From Mycosarcoma maydis (taxonomy: Eukaryota > Basidiomycota > Ustilaginomycetes > Ustilaginales), in the NCBI RefSeq assembly GCF_000328475.2, contig NC_026478.1, positions 1,488,001-1,552,000 on the forward strand: a DNA stretch of 64,000 nucleotides, written 5' to 3'. Positions 31,028-41,382 of the stretch are shown in pieces; positions within the stretch are counted from its first letter, which is position 1, and each line of letters starts with the position of its first letter. The notes beneath the pieces were generated by a model. The model made no database searches and was not told the DNA's origin. It was given only the letters and a program-made list of their open reading frames with translations. A program made the translations under genes and the position numbers.

Positions 31028-31070
31028 CGTAAAGCAAGAATCAAAGCAAGAATCACATTCTTGCTTTACG
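31028..31070. repeat. 14-bp perfect inverted repeat upstream of GPN2
   Basis: CGTAAAGCAAGAAT at 31028-31041 and its exact reverse complement at 31057-31070, with a 15-nt spacer that itself repeats AAAGCAAGAATCA. It lies 126 nt before the GPN2 ATG. As RNA it would form a stable stem. Confidence 0.85.
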
Positions 31071-31195
31071 CGAATCACGAATGTCACGCAAAACGTTGAT
31101 CAGAACAGCCAGCATCGACATCTTTGCTGATCCGATTCAAGGTACTACATCGATTCAAGCAAAGCAGTGGACAGAGAGGTTGAGCGTTAGCCGGC

Positions 31196-32581
31196 ATGCC
31201 TTTTGCCCAGCTGGTCATCGGGCCGCCGGGCTCCGGCAAAACCACGTATTGCTATGGCCAGTATCAATTTCTGTCTCTTCTTTCGAGGCCGTGCAGCGTG
31301 ATCAATCTCGATCCCGCGAACGACCGACTACCTTACCCATGCGCTGTGGACATCAATCGACTCATATCTGTGCGTGATGTGATGGCCGAGCTCTCACTCG
31401 GACCTAATGCGGCGAATCTGTACTGCATCGAGTACCTCGAGAAGAACGTCGACTGGCTTATTCAGGAGCTCAAGAGGGTCATGGAAGAGCAGCGTCAGGG
31501 CACGACGGGTCAGATGGCTGGTCAAGCCGAGTCAGAAGCCCGCATGGGCCCAGTAAGTGCTGGGTTTGAGTACTTGATCTTTGATCTGCCAGGCCAGGTC
31601 GAGCTCAGCACCAACCATCCAGCACTCAAGCGCATCCTCGAGACGCTCGAAAAGCAACTGGCGCTTCGCTTTGTCGCCGTACATCTCACCGACGCAACGC
31701 ATATCACCGATGCATCCCGCTACGTCTCGATTCTCATCCTTGCACTGCGTGCTATGCTTACGCTCGAGCTTCCCCACGTCAATGTGCTCTCCAAGGTGGA
31801 TTTGCTCGGACAATCCTACATATCGCGCTCAAAGCGCTCACTCGACCGTTATGACAGCCACAGTGACGATAGAGATCATGACAGCAATCAAGACTCTGAC
31901 CAGGATATAGACTGGAATTCCAGCAGCGGCGCAGGCATGGGTCTTGAGTCTGATTTGGCTTTCAATCTCGACTTTTATACCCAGGTGCAGGATCTTTCTT
32001 ACCTCCGCGATCTTCTCTCACAGCCATCGGGACCAGGTTCAACACGGCGCAACGAAAAGTATGGTAAGCTCAACCAAGCGATTTGCGAAATTGTTGAAGA
32101 TTTCGGGCTGGTCTCTTTCGAGACGCTCGCAGTCGAGGATCGACGCTCCATGTTCCGTCTGCTGCAAGTGCTCGACAAGGCTGTCGGGTACATTTACGTC
32201 TCGCCCGCGTCACACACGTTCGGTCTCAGCCAAGAGGAGGAGGAAGGCGCCTATGAGCCAGGCCGAGCCTCAGCGACCGCATCAGCAGCACTCAGGTCGC
32301 AAGTGCGCCCAGCTTCGCAGGCAGGCCGAATGGGTGCAGATCCACATTCGCTCTTTAGCGTTGCTGACCGTGGCGACCCACTCGGCTGGGGAGACGCACT
32401 CGAAGTGCAAGAGAGGTACATTGATCACCGTCATATCTACGATGAGGCAGAGGTGGAGGAGCGTAAGCAGAGGCACGAGAAGGCATGGGAGGACAAGGTT
32501 TGGTCCGAAGTTCGCAAGGTGGTCAAGCAGGAGCAAACGAAAAGGGATAGTCAAATCAAGCGCACAGAAGCGCAAGCATAG
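31196..32581 (+). CDS. GPN2: GPN-loop GTPase 2
   Basis: Member of the GPN GTPase family (Npa3/GPN1, GPN2, GPN3), needed for cytoplasmic assembly and nuclear import of RNA polymerase II, with a role also for Pol III. Single exon, 461 residues. The P-loop GPPGSGKTT is at 9-17, the diagnostic Gly-Pro-Asn at 69-71 (SLGPNAANL), the G3 region in FDLPGQVEL, and the G4 motif in NVLSKVDLLG. The start INLDPANDRLPYP is also family-typical. The protein is well over 100 residues longer than human GPN2 (about 310). One reason is a hydrophilic Asp/Ser-rich insertion at about 211-245, just after G4. A long charged C-terminal tail rich in Glu, Lys and Arg (about 370-461) adds more. It converges on POLD4. Confidence 0.94.
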   Translation: MPFAQLVIGPPGSGKTTYCYGQYQFLSLLSRPCSVINLDPANDRLPYPCAVDINRLISVRDVMAELSLGPNAANLYCIEYLEKNVDWLIQELKRVMEEQRQGTTGQMAGQAESEARMGPVSAGFEYLIFDLPGQVELSTNHPALKRILETLEKQLALRFVAVHLTDATHITDASRYVSILILALRAMLTLELPHVNVLSKVDLLGQSYISRSKRSLDRYDSHSDDRDHDSNQDSDQDIDWNSSSGAGMGLESDLAFNLDFYTQVQDLSYLRDLLSQPSGPGSTRRNEKYGKLNQAICEIVEDFGLVSFETLAVEDRRSMFRLLQVLDKAVGYIYVSPASHTFGLSQEEEEGAYEPGRASATASAALRSQVRPASQAGRMGADPHSLFSVADRGDPLGWGDALEVQERYIDHRHIYDEAEVEERKQRHEKAWEDKVWSEVRKVVKQEQTKRDSQIKRTEAQA

Positions 32582-32770
32582 CAGCACCCATCACTTTGTA
32601 ACAACAGCATCACAGCAACATGATTCAGTGACCACGCAGCTGGTCAGGTCAAGCTGTGAAACACTCTGGAATCTGGATGTTGATATCACATGAGATCTGT
32701 GTTTCGGTAGCGACGTTGGGTATATGATACAGGATGCGAAGAAAAGTACATGGAGGATTGGGACAGTTGT
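32582..32770. other. Convergent 3' spacer between GPN2 and POLD4
   Basis: About 190 nt between two stops. No gene was seen. Confidence 0.5.
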
Positions 32771-33283
32771 TCAGAGGCCATGAGCATTGAACACATTTTC
32801 TTTGTACTCGTTTCCACCCTGCCTTGTAATCAAGATATCGTGGATCTCCTGTGGTGGATGCAGCTGTAGGTCCTTGGCCCTCTGCCAGCGTTCCAATCGG
32901 GACAAGCCCATGCAAGGTCCGTAGTTAGGATCCAGATCGAAAACCCTCAAGATCTGCTGAATTCGATTTTCGTGATCGATATGAATCGCTTTAGACGGTG
33001 GAACGTTCATCGTCTTTTTCGTCGTGCGCCAAACACCATCCCATCGTTCATCGTCCACATCGAGATCTTTTCGGTTTGCATACTCCGAATCTTGTTTGGA
33101 TGTTGCTGTGCAAGTAGGTGAAGGCTTTCGCACGAGTGATGATGTGAGCGGTTTGTTAGGTGTTGAAGTCTTGAGGTTCGCTTTGGTCTTGAGCTGGTCC
33201 TTGGCAGAGGCCGAGTAGGTAGATTTAGGCTTCGACTGAGCCTTGAACGAGAGTGATTTCTGGTTCGAGCTTTTGGGCGGCAT
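32771..33283 (-). CDS. POLD4: DNA polymerase delta subunit 4 (POLD4/Cdm1)
   Basis: Smallest subunit of DNA polymerase delta, called p12 in human and Cdm1 in fission yeast; budding yeast lacks it. Single exon, 170 residues. The conserved C-terminal block is clear: a helix QQILRVFDLDPNYGPCMG, then LSRLERWQRAKDLQLHPP and an EIHDIL helix, matching the YGPCxGxxRLxRWxRAxxxxLxPP signature. The N-terminal 80 residues are basic, Ser/Thr/Lys-rich and probably disordered. A QKSLSF stretch near residue 8 only weakly resembles a PCNA-binding box, lacking the paired aromatics, so PCNA binding there is not supported. Confidence 0.9.
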   Translation of the reverse strand: MPPKSSNQKSLSFKAQSKPKSTYSASAKDQLKTKANLKTSTPNKPLTSSLVRKPSPTCTATSKQDSEYANRKDLDVDDERWDGVWRTTKKTMNVPPSKAIHIDHENRIQQILRVFDLDPNYGPCMGLSRLERWQRAKDLQLHPPQEIHDILITRQGGNEYKENVFNAHGL

Positions 33284-33553
33284 GCTGAAGAGTGAATGGG
33301 TGCTTGTGCAGAGGATACGATACGAGACGCGACGAGACGTTCCAAAGAGTGGACGGAGGAGAGATGACGAGCGTAAGCTTGAAACTAAAGGATGAGCGAC
33401 CAGGCGATACTGCGCTGATAGACGGCGCTCTTGGCTGAGTGATCCGCGATCCGTGATTGCGGGGTGGAGGATGATCCAACATGATCAAATCGTGAATAAA
33501 CTGACTTACGATCATCTTGAATGTTACATTTCGAGATGCCGTCGTGCGTGGAA

Positions 33554-33605
33554 CGAATCGTGAAATTGTGAAATTGTGAAACTGTGAAATTGTGAATCGT
33601 GAATG
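33554..33605. repeat. 8-nt GTGAAATT tandem repeat grading into TCACGA family
   Basis: Successive units GTGAAATT, GTGAAATT, GTGAAACT, GTGAAATT, then GTGAATC and GTGAATG. The array begins with AATCGTGAAATT, so it seems to derive from the 7-nt family. Confidence 0.8.
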
Positions 33606-33663
33606 AGTTTTTGGATATAGCAATGTTAGAGCCTAGATTCGATACATGAGACAATCATGACGC

Positions 33664-33705
33664 ACGAATCACGAATCGATTGTGATAAATTTTATTCACG
33701 ATTTA
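33664..33705. repeat. TCACGAA / TTCACGATT repeats
   Basis: ACGAATCACGAATCGATTGT followed 15 nt later by TTATTCACGATTTA. These are inverted copies of the spacer repeat in an AT-rich patch. Confidence 0.65.
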
Positions 33706-35829
33706 TTATTTTTAGACCCCGCTTGTTATCCCGATTCCGATTCCGATCTGCAGCGAACGACGCATGCTTCGGTCGCTGTTTTACTCTCCAGATCTGGACC
33801 CGGGATTTCGGTCCAAAGCCAGCACAGGGAAGCATTCACGATTAACTTGACTTTTCGGTCTTGAACCTCGTGCTTGGAATCCCAAAGATTCTGAATCCAC
33901 CTGGCACGGAGTTGGTAGATTCGGCTTGCATGCGAGCCAATCCATGTCCTTGGTGTCTCCAGCTGAGAGAGGACTGGGGGTTCGATTGCAAACGCTCACG
34001 AAAGTGAAATGTATGAATACAGCCAAGCCTACAGTGTGTCATGCGTTTGTGCATGTTTGAGGGTCAGAGAACAAAAGAGGCAGAACGCAATCGTGACTGG
34101 TCTCTGTGCATTCCGACGGTATCGGCTTTTCACGCCAGCTCCACTCAATCGCCGGCGCTTTTGTTTGATTTCACCTAGTTATTATTATTAATATTGAGCA
34201 CCAGCCAAATCGAAATTTGCGAGGGTCTTGCGTTGTGCTTCCTGCCCTGTCTGCACGCGGTAAGATCGGTTGGTTCCGTGCAAGCTTTGGCTTGGTACGA
34301 CGCGGTGACAAGCGGGCAGACTCGTTCTTCGGGTGAAGGCGCGCTTCGCCAACGAGTTGGCCAGCCAGCAGGTTCACGAGATCAAGCGAGCCTCGTGTTC
34401 AACCCACCATGACAAACGAGGTCGTTATCCATGCGAGGCGGCTGCGGGGAGCGTACAGTATAGTCAGTATTGCCTGGTGATCGGAGTCCCGAATTGCCGA
34501 GGAGCTTTGCCGGTTCCCGAGAAATAGTTCGAGTGGGTTTGCCGAGATGAGAGAAAGGGTCAGGGCTACAAGGCTGGATTCCGCTAAAAGCCGTCTTCAC
34601 CGCGTCTGCCCTTGCACGTTCAAGCTTGTTTTCTAATTTGGGATGGAATGAGACACAGTTGATGCGAAGAACAGCAGCCTAGCGCTTTGGAAGCATCAGT
34701 ACTGTCATGACGTTGCCCATGTAAATACAGCATCCACACACGAGTCGCTTGGCCAGCGATGCGCGATGCGCAATGCGTGACAGTCTACTCGATCACTGTA
34801 CGAGGACCGTGGTTTGGTACATAGCTGCGGTTGAATTCGGCGATCGATCGGTGGTGTTTGCGCGTTGCTGCTCGTTCAGGGATTCATGTGGGCTGGCTTG
34901 TTCCAGCTTGCAAACCAACTCTCTGGGCAACTTTATCAACAGACCGATACGCAAGGATGGTTTTCTTGTTTACATCTGCGAAGGTGTTACCCGAGACCTT
35001 GATTTGTGCTTTGTGCAGCGCGTAAGTTACCAGCCCATACAGGACGAGTAACTAGTAACTGTATCTCGAATTCCGCCGGACAGCCAAGATAGGCGTGCAG
35101 AATGCGTCTTGGCACCCAAGCGCGTGGTTTGCTCCCACGCAACCAACCATGCAGCGTTTGCCGTTTCTCTCATCTCCGTCCCACAAATGCAGCAAAAAAG
35201 CATTCTTAGCGAGAAGCCAGGATTCCTTGCTTGTCTCCAACTTGACTTTCATGTATCAGCAACAGTATGCGCACGTCCATGGTCAGGTTTCAAGCATTTT
35301 TGGAATAAATCACGAATTCCCAAAGCGACACACGCACGCGACGTAAGTTATCATGTATAGATTGATGGCTTTTCAAGCGCCCCCTAACGAGCTCGGATAG
35401 TGCAACTGAGAAGCCGCAGAATCAATGGTAGAAGCGAGCGCTTTGTGCTCTAGTGCTTGTACCACTTGGAGCAGCTAACAGATAACGAACCAAGACTCGA
35501 GAAGCGGTAGAAGCCCGCCCGACGAGAGTGGCATGCAACCGAAAGTCAGAGCAATTCGTGAATTCTTCCTAGTAAGTCACGAGTGTGATTCTTCCAAAAA
35601 TTTTCTTCTGAGTGGTATTCACAATGACAATCGTGAATCACGAATGCAATTGCCAAGCTCAAGTCACGGGTGTTTCGGATTTGCGCATTCACGATTAGAT
35701 TCTCTGAAGATCATCCCATGGCTTTTTGCTCTGTGTCTTGGGTACGAGTGGGGGGAGGTGGGGGTAGTCCACGGTAACACGCGGGCTAGAGCAAAACCCA
35801 CTGGGTTTCACGCATCATCTCACAGCCGC

Positions 35830-35897
35830 GAAGCGTGAAGCGTCAAGCGAGAAGCGTCAAGCATCAAGCTTCGAGCGTCGAGCGTCAAGCGTCAAAG
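35830..35897. repeat. 7-nt minisatellite (GAAGCGT/CAAGCGT)
   Basis: Nine consecutive heptamers: GAAGCGT twice, CAAGCGA, GAAGCGT, CAAGCAT, CAAGCTT, CGAGCGT twice, CAAGCGT, then a partial unit. It runs directly into AATCGTGAATCAC, a copy of the other heptamer family. Confidence 0.9.
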
Positions 35898-36052
35898 AAT
35901 CGTGAATCACAAATGCCAGAGAGCAACACAGCCGCTCTTTCTTGATTCGCTCACGGCTCGGGTTTCAATTTGTGAATGGATAAGTTTGTTTGCAAGTCAA
36001 GCCTAGCCGAATTGCTGGGAATGCGCGAATTCATCCTGGCAATCGGACACTC

Positions 36053-36116
36053 GGACACAGACACGGACACAGACACGGACACAGACACGGACACAGACAC
36101 GGACACAGACACGGAC
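36053..36116. repeat. 12-nt minisatellite (GGACACAGACAC)
   Basis: About five tandem copies with almost no variation. The unit is itself two hexamers differing at one position. It lies in noncoding DNA, though one frame would read Asp-Thr repeats. Confidence 0.9.
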
Positions 36117-37119
36117 GTAGCACTTTTCACCTTGCTCCGCTCGCTCTCACCCTGCTTTCTCTCACAAGCACACAGATAGCCAATTCACGATTTCAATTCT
36201 GCTTGATTCGTCAGAACCCACAGCCAAGAAGAGCGACCGCAGTTAGCACGGTTCTGGTATGATGAACGTCAACTGTGCGACAGCAATCCAAGCAACCGTC
36301 CTGCGCCACAGGTACGAAGCTTAAGCACAGCAACTATCTGTCGTCCAGCCGCTGCAAGCGCGTCGTGCGTCCTTCCACACGCTGTCAGCTCGTCTCGATC
36401 CAGTTGTACACCTTCTTCGTCGCGTCATCCCACCACCAGCTCCAACGCTGGCTCTGCTCGCCCTTTCCTTCTGTCTCGATCCTGGTTGCGGTTTGTCATT
36501 CGCTTACAATCATTTTGGCTTCCTCGTTGTCCATACTTGTGTCACCGCTGGTCAGCATCCGCAAACGCTCTTGTGCCAAAGCCGGTCTTCATCTGCAAAG
36601 ACCAACGCAGCTTACCTCCGCGGCCTAGTCCGCTCCAGCTGTATGCCTTCGTTGTGACCAACCAGCACCATCTGCACGCCTCTCTTCCGCCTCGTCCTTC
36701 TTCGCCGTTCTAGTCGCATGTCAGGCACCCGAGCAACTGTCTCGTCCGTCTCATTACACCCTTGAGGACTTGCATTCCGCCGCAGAGTCTGGCACGAGCT
36801 AAGATCTCATCCAATATACCAATACGCATACCTCAGCACAACCATCTTGCTCGAGCACCCTGCACAACGTCCGACGCAGACAGGTTATACACGTGCCTTG
36901 TCCTGCTACTGAACAACATCTGCCCACTCACGCCTCTGGTTTCGATTCGCTTGGACCTTCGCCCCATGTACTTGACATCCTGACATTGTGTAACGCCATC
37001 CACATACCATTCTATCATCGCCCATCGTCGAGGCTTCCTGTCTTGCGCATTTCCAAAGCGTCTCTCTCTGGCAGTAGATTGTGTGCCCATCCGTGCTGTA
37101 GTTGCGAACCTGGCCCAGC

Positions 37120-40100
37120 ATGGACGGTGACTCGTCCAATGCGCATTCCTACCCGAGAGAACGGCGGCCCCCATCGCACGACCCATCTTATCGACGAATG
37201 ACTGGTTCGCGCGATGAAGCGCTCCGGCTCCGCGCACTCCCCGACTCGATGCAGCGCTATCCGCGGTCCGACATCGAGCCTCCTCCGTCGCTTCACACTC
37301 ATGGCTCTACAGCATGGACTGACCATGAGCCCCCACCTCTGCCAACGTCATATACTTCTCGCGACGGCTCAGCACTGTCGCACCGGTCGAATCCTTCTTA
37401 TGCGCGACCAGGTCCAACCACCGCTCCAGACTTGCCCCGTCCGTCTCTTTCCTCAAGAATGGAAGGATACTATTCTGAACACCAACCAAGCTTTACTTCC
37501 TCTCACGACGGCAGCATTTCGTCTTCGCGCCATCCATCCCGTTCCGCCCGCTACCAAGACCGCGCCGCTTCCATCGAGAGCCGCACCTTGAACGTTGCCG
37601 GATCACGTGATCCATATCGTTCCGCGAGACGGCCTTCCGACGATCCCGACAGGTGCCCTGACGGCTATGCCGAATCTCCCTATTATCCCACACGACCTCA
37701 GCCTCCAGGTCATGGCGCTGCTCCGAGGTCAGAATCCGCGTCAACTCGTGCGCGTTCGCCTCGCGCAGTGCCGTCTGCATATTCCGGCACAATCCCATCA
37801 CGACGTATCAGCAACGCATCTCAATCCTATTCCGCCGAAACAGCAGACCCACCTTTACATCGAGACAAGAGAGCTCGGCTTGATCTCTATTCGCAAAGAG
37901 CGCAACCAGTCCAGAAAGCCCCGCTCCAACCTCCACCTCTACGCACCTCGTCGTCGCATCGCTCTGTCGCTTCCGCCTCGATCGATTGGGCGGAGCGCTC
38001 TGTTGCGCAAGATCGTCGTCCTCACGATTTCGCCGATACACCCTTTCACGCAGACGCTGCCGGCGAAGGCGTCAGGAACGTCGAATGGTCTGATCCAGAG
38101 AGAATACAGTCAGGTCGACGCGCCTCGGCCCTATTACACCACACGTTGGATACTGGTTTTGGTGTAAGCAGCGAGGCACAACCGATCAACAGCCAATCCG
38201 GCAAAGTCAAGAGACGCAAACGTGCGGTGCTCAGCTGTACCGAATGCAAGCAGCGCAAGATCAAGTGCGACCGAAACGTTCCCAACTGCGGAAGTTGCGT
38301 TCGACGTGGCGTAGCCCATCTCTGTCGATGGGGCGATGAACGTGACTATTTGCCCGCAGCGCCGACAAACAACATCACCCCTTCTAACGCCGCCTTGATG
38401 GCCAGAATCGCTCAACTCGAGTCCCAGCTTCGCGTGCTACAATCGTCTTCATCTTCACCCTCTGCAGCGCACGAGGCGGCAGCGTCGGAACGAAGCTCAG
38501 TGCAACGTCCCGTGTCCAAGTATAGTGCCTCGGCGTCGTCCACCGGTCCATCGTCTCGCTTCAGTGCTCTCTCAAGCGTCCAGAATCCACCCGACTTCAC
38601 AAGTCGGGATCGAAACACTTCTGACCGGCCAGCTGAACGCATCCCCCTCGACGACGACGAAGAGGAGGAAGACAGCGAGCAGAGTGACGAAAGCGCCGAA
38701 TCGGGCGCCGAGGATGCAGGCGATCTCCTGCGTGTGCTTGCTCAAGGAACTTCGCTCAAGAGCAACAAAAATTCCGCTCAGCCTCCGCGCGATCAGACAT
38801 CTTCGGCCCGCTCGCATCAAATCGATCGACTGCCCGAGGACGGTGTACATTGCACGGCACAAAGTGAGCATCTCGATGCTGATCTAAACTCCAAAGCTGG
38901 TGCTGGAAGCGGGAATCGAGTCTCACATGTCGCTGGGATGAACCCAGGGCTGTTGCAGGAAGATGCGCTCGCACCTGCAGCCCTGCTCAACATCTTTACC
39001 TCGAGCACATGGAGCAACGATTCTGGAAACCTTCAATCCGGTCTTGTCGAGGCTCTCAATCTACTTCCTCCGCGCCACAAAACAGAGGCGCTGGTCGATC
39101 ACTATCTGCGCGAAGCTGAACCTATCGTTCACTCGATCCACAAGCCTTCCCTCTTGCTAGAGCTTGACCGATTTTGGGTTGTGCTCGATCGGATAAAGGG
39201 AGCTACCGGCTCAGACACTCCGCCATCCCTTCCGGATGTTCAATTTGGAGCCATGCTACTTGCCATGTGCGAATCCGCTTGCGAGTTCATGACGCCCGCC
39301 GAGGTGCTCGACAGCGAGATCTGCAAGTCGCGCGACTCAATCAACGATCAGCTCACCTTGCTCGCTAGGTCTTGCCTAGCTTTGCTCGGTATAGGCCATT
39401 TTGTGCGTCACCCTACCATTTGGGGCATGCAGGCTGTGATTCTGCTGCGTCATTACTCCTTTAACCGCGATCATCGCGAAGAGTACTCGGTTTTGGCGAC
39501 CATGGCCATCAGAGCGTCCGAATTCATGGGTCTGCATCGACTTGGCTCGGCTCTCAAGGATGAAGAGCGCTGGGAGAATGAGGAGCGCGAGTCTACCCGT
39601 TCACAGACTGCCAACGATGGCAAGGAGTCTGGAACTTTGTCCACGCATCGATGGAAGATGCTCACTTCAACTCAGATCTGCGATGGACACGAGTCTGAGT
39701 CGGACGGTGAAGATCTCGATCCGGATCGACGCGAGAGAAAAGACATGAATGCAATGTGGCTCCCTCGTGGTGCCAGGCGGAGGAATTGGGATGTTGCTGC
39801 TACAAAGCGCTACAAGGAGGGCAGCCGGGTCAATCGAGAGCACGGCCGCAAAGTGTGGTTCGCTTTCGCTACCTTGGATTGGTTATGTGCGGCCCACTTT
39901 GACCGATGCTACCATATCAAGGACGAAATGTTCACCACTCAGAGTCCACAGAACATCGACGATGGCGATGTAATGGACACTGATCTTCTTTCAGCCGGGA
40001 TCCAAGAGGATCGCATCGGCCACCGCCATCGCATCAGCAATCCCTTCCTCGATAAGATTCGCATCACCAACATCCCCACCACGAACAGCTTCATCCCCAT

Positions 40101-41382
40101 TCACATCGAGATTTGCCACACGGTCCGCAGCATCGCAGATGCTCTCAACCACGGCGACGAGTCGTTCGATACGGTGCTTGCTATCGAAGAACGCTTCCGC
40201 GAGATCCTGCGATCACTTCCACGATTCTTCAAGTTGGATGGAGAGAGCGAATACGATCCCGAGATCCATCGGTTCCACCAGGAGAGACCGTACCTGTCGC
40301 TGCAGCGTGCCGTCATCCACGAGTACGTCCATCATCGTCTGCTCAAGCTCCACCGTCTCTACTTGAGTCGAGGCTACTGGAACGCCAAATACATCCATTC
40401 GACCCGCACCTGTATCGAGAGCGCTCGAGTGGTCATTGGAATCCTGCGTGCGCTGGATAATACAGGCTGTCGTGGCCAACGATACTGGATCTTCAAGTTC
40501 CACATCTTCCATGCCCTACTAGCTTTGCAAGTGGATCTGCTGTATTTGGCTAGACAACCGATGAACCGCGAGATCCTTGACAAGCGTGCCGATGTCGTCA
40601 GCGGGCTCAAGATGCTGCATGCCAGGACTGATGTCGAAGGGCGCAATCCTGTGCTGGCGTCGTCGCTCAAAGTGATCAAGGTTCTCCGAGAAGAGGAGCG
40701 AGCGCGTCGAGCCAACAAGGCAGCGGGTGCCGAGGCGTCGGCCGAGTCCGAACACCCGGGTACCAGCTCACCGATGGGAGACGCAGGCTCGCAGAAGAAG
40801 ACAAAGCCACGCCAATGGACGGGCGCGTCGGAATCTACCGGAGATCTGGCGAATCATCTAGAACGTCGTGTCGAAGAGACCTGGTACACTGTGGATATGA
40901 GCAAGCCGCGAGCTCAGACAGAAGCGGCGAGCAATTTGGCAGTGGAAGTAGCCTCGCCTTTGGTTCAGGACGTTTCTCATAGGGTGTCAGCGGTCGTATC
41001 GAAGCCATCCACTGAGGACAGTTCGTCGATCCACACTGATGCGGACGCAGTGACACAGAGGCGTAAGCTAAGCAAAGCTGCAGCGGTGCACGGTGAGCTT
41101 GCAGAGCCCGCCGATAGGCTCGTTTGCGAGGAGGGACGTGATACCGAGCTCGACGACTACCTCAAGCTCTTGTCTTCGTACCAGAACCCCGATGATGCTC
41201 CCGACGGTGCCAACTTCTTCGACGTTCTCGACGACATGGTCTTCGAAAACGGCCCGGCGAACAAGCTCAATTTGAGAGGATCCGCAATGGCTCGCGAGCT
41301 CGCGTCGCCTTTGCCGATGCTGAGAGGCGCGAATGATCTCGCTGCCGCCGGCGCGGGATTTGACGCCTTTACTGCTGCATGA
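37120..41382 (+). CDS. Zn2Cys6 transcription factor with fungal-specific TF domain (regulator 1)
   Basis: Single exon, 1420 residues from ATG 37120 (MDGDSSNAHS); the six codons before it lack an ATG. The binuclear zinc cluster is Cys373, Cys376, Cys383, Cys390, Cys393 and Cys402 (x2, x6, x6, x2, x8 spacing), preceded by basic KRRKRA and followed by a short Leu-containing helix (ARIAQLESQLRVLQ) that may dimerise. The first 370 residues are Ser/Arg/Pro-rich and disordered. An acidic tract (DDDEEEEDSEQSDE) lies near 514-530. The middle-homology domain spans about 660-1170 (YLREAEPIVHSIHKPSLL, GAMLLAMCESACEF, LLGIGHFVRHPTIWGMQAVIL, MAIRASEFMGLHRLG). It is a nuclear DNA-binding regulator, and its targets cannot be read. 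The C-terminus is acidic/hydrophobic (DDYLKLLSSYQ, FFDVLDDMVF), which suits an activation domain. It converges on the carboxylate transporter gene. Confidence 0.93.
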   Translation: MDGDSSNAHSYPRERRPPSHDPSYRRMTGSRDEALRLRALPDSMQRYPRSDIEPPPSLHTHGSTAWTDHEPPPLPTSYTSRDGSALSHRSNPSYARPGPTTAPDLPRPSLSSRMEGYYSEHQPSFTSSHDGSISSSRHPSRSARYQDRAASIESRTLNVAGSRDPYRSARRPSDDPDRCPDGYAESPYYPTRPQPPGHGAAPRSESASTRARSPRAVPSAYSGTIPSRRISNASQSYSAETADPPLHRDKRARLDLYSQRAQPVQKAPLQPPPLRTSSSHRSVASASIDWAERSVAQDRRPHDFADTPFHADAAGEGVRNVEWSDPERIQSGRRASALLHHTLDTGFGVSSEAQPINSQSGKVKRRKRAVLSCTECKQRKIKCDRNVPNCGSCVRRGVAHLCRWGDERDYLPAAPTNNITPSNAALMARIAQLESQLRVLQSSSSSPSAAHEAAASERSSVQRPVSKYSASASSTGPSSRFSALSSVQNPPDFTSRDRNTSDRPAERIPLDDDEEEEDSEQSDESAESGAEDAGDLLRVLAQGTSLKSNKNSAQPPRDQTSSARSHQIDRLPEDGVHCTAQSEHLDADLNSKAGAGSGNRVSHVAGMNPGLLQEDALAPAALLNIFTSSTWSNDSGNLQSGLVEALNLLPPRHKTEALVDHYLREAEPIVHSIHKPSLLLELDRFWVVLDRIKGATGSDTPPSLPDVQFGAMLLAMCESACEFMTPAEVLDSEICKSRDSINDQLTLLARSCLALLGIGHFVRHPTIWGMQAVILLRHYSFNRDHREEYSVLATMAIRASEFMGLHRLGSALKDEERWENEERESTRSQTANDGKESGTLSTHRWKMLTSTQICDGHESESDGEDLDPDRRERKDMNAMWLPRGARRRNWDVAATKRYKEGSRVNREHGRKVWFAFATLDWLCAAHFDRCYHIKDEMFTTQSPQNIDDGDVMDTDLLSAGIQEDRIGHRHRISNPFLDKIRITNIPTTNSFIPIHIEICHTVRSIADALNHGDESFDTVLAIEERFREILRSLPRFFKLDGESEYDPEIHRFHQERPYLSLQRAVIHEYVHHRLLKLHRLYLSRGYWNAKYIHSTRTCIESARVVIGILRALDNTGCRGQRYWIFKFHIFHALLALQVDLLYLARQPMNREILDKRADVVSGLKMLHARTDVEGRNPVLASSLKVIKVLREEERARRANKAAGAEASAESEHPGTSSPMGDAGSQKKTKPRQWTGASESTGDLANHLERRVEETWYTVDMSKPRAQTEAASNLAVEVASPLVQDVSHRVSAVVSKPSTEDSSSIHTDADAVTQRRKLSKAAAVHGELAEPADRLVCEEGRDTELDDYLKLLSSYQNPDDAPDGANFFDVLDDMVFENGPANKLNLRGSAMARELASPLPMLRGANDLAAAGAGFDAFTAA

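Larger units (their letters stand above)
30679..31195. promoter_or_regulatory. Divergent promoter region of UBC1 and GPN2
   Basis: About 520 nt between two divergent start codons. It contains TCACGAA-type repeats at 30831-30857 and 30912-30938 and a strong inverted repeat at 31028-31070. An ATG at 31081 opens a frame that overlaps the GPN2 start in another phase, and it would be a uORF if transcription starts upstream of it. Confidence 0.45.
33284..37119. other. 3.8-kb spacer upstream of Zn2Cys6 regulator 1
   Basis: No convincing gene. It holds many TCACGA-type repeats (33487-33705, 35556-35698, 35898-35914), an 8-nt GTGAAATT minisatellite (33554-33605), a 7-nt CAAGCGT minisatellite (35830-35897) and a 12-nt GGACACAGACAC minisatellite (36053-36116). 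From about 36270 to 37119 the plus strand is pyrimidine-rich without a long frame, consistent with a long leader of the regulator gene. Short frames in the rest begin at non-ATG codons or lack coding character. Confidence 0.5.

Noticed and set aside
33250..33265. PCNA-binding box in POLD4
   Set aside because: QKSLSFKA lacks the two aromatic residues required by the motif.
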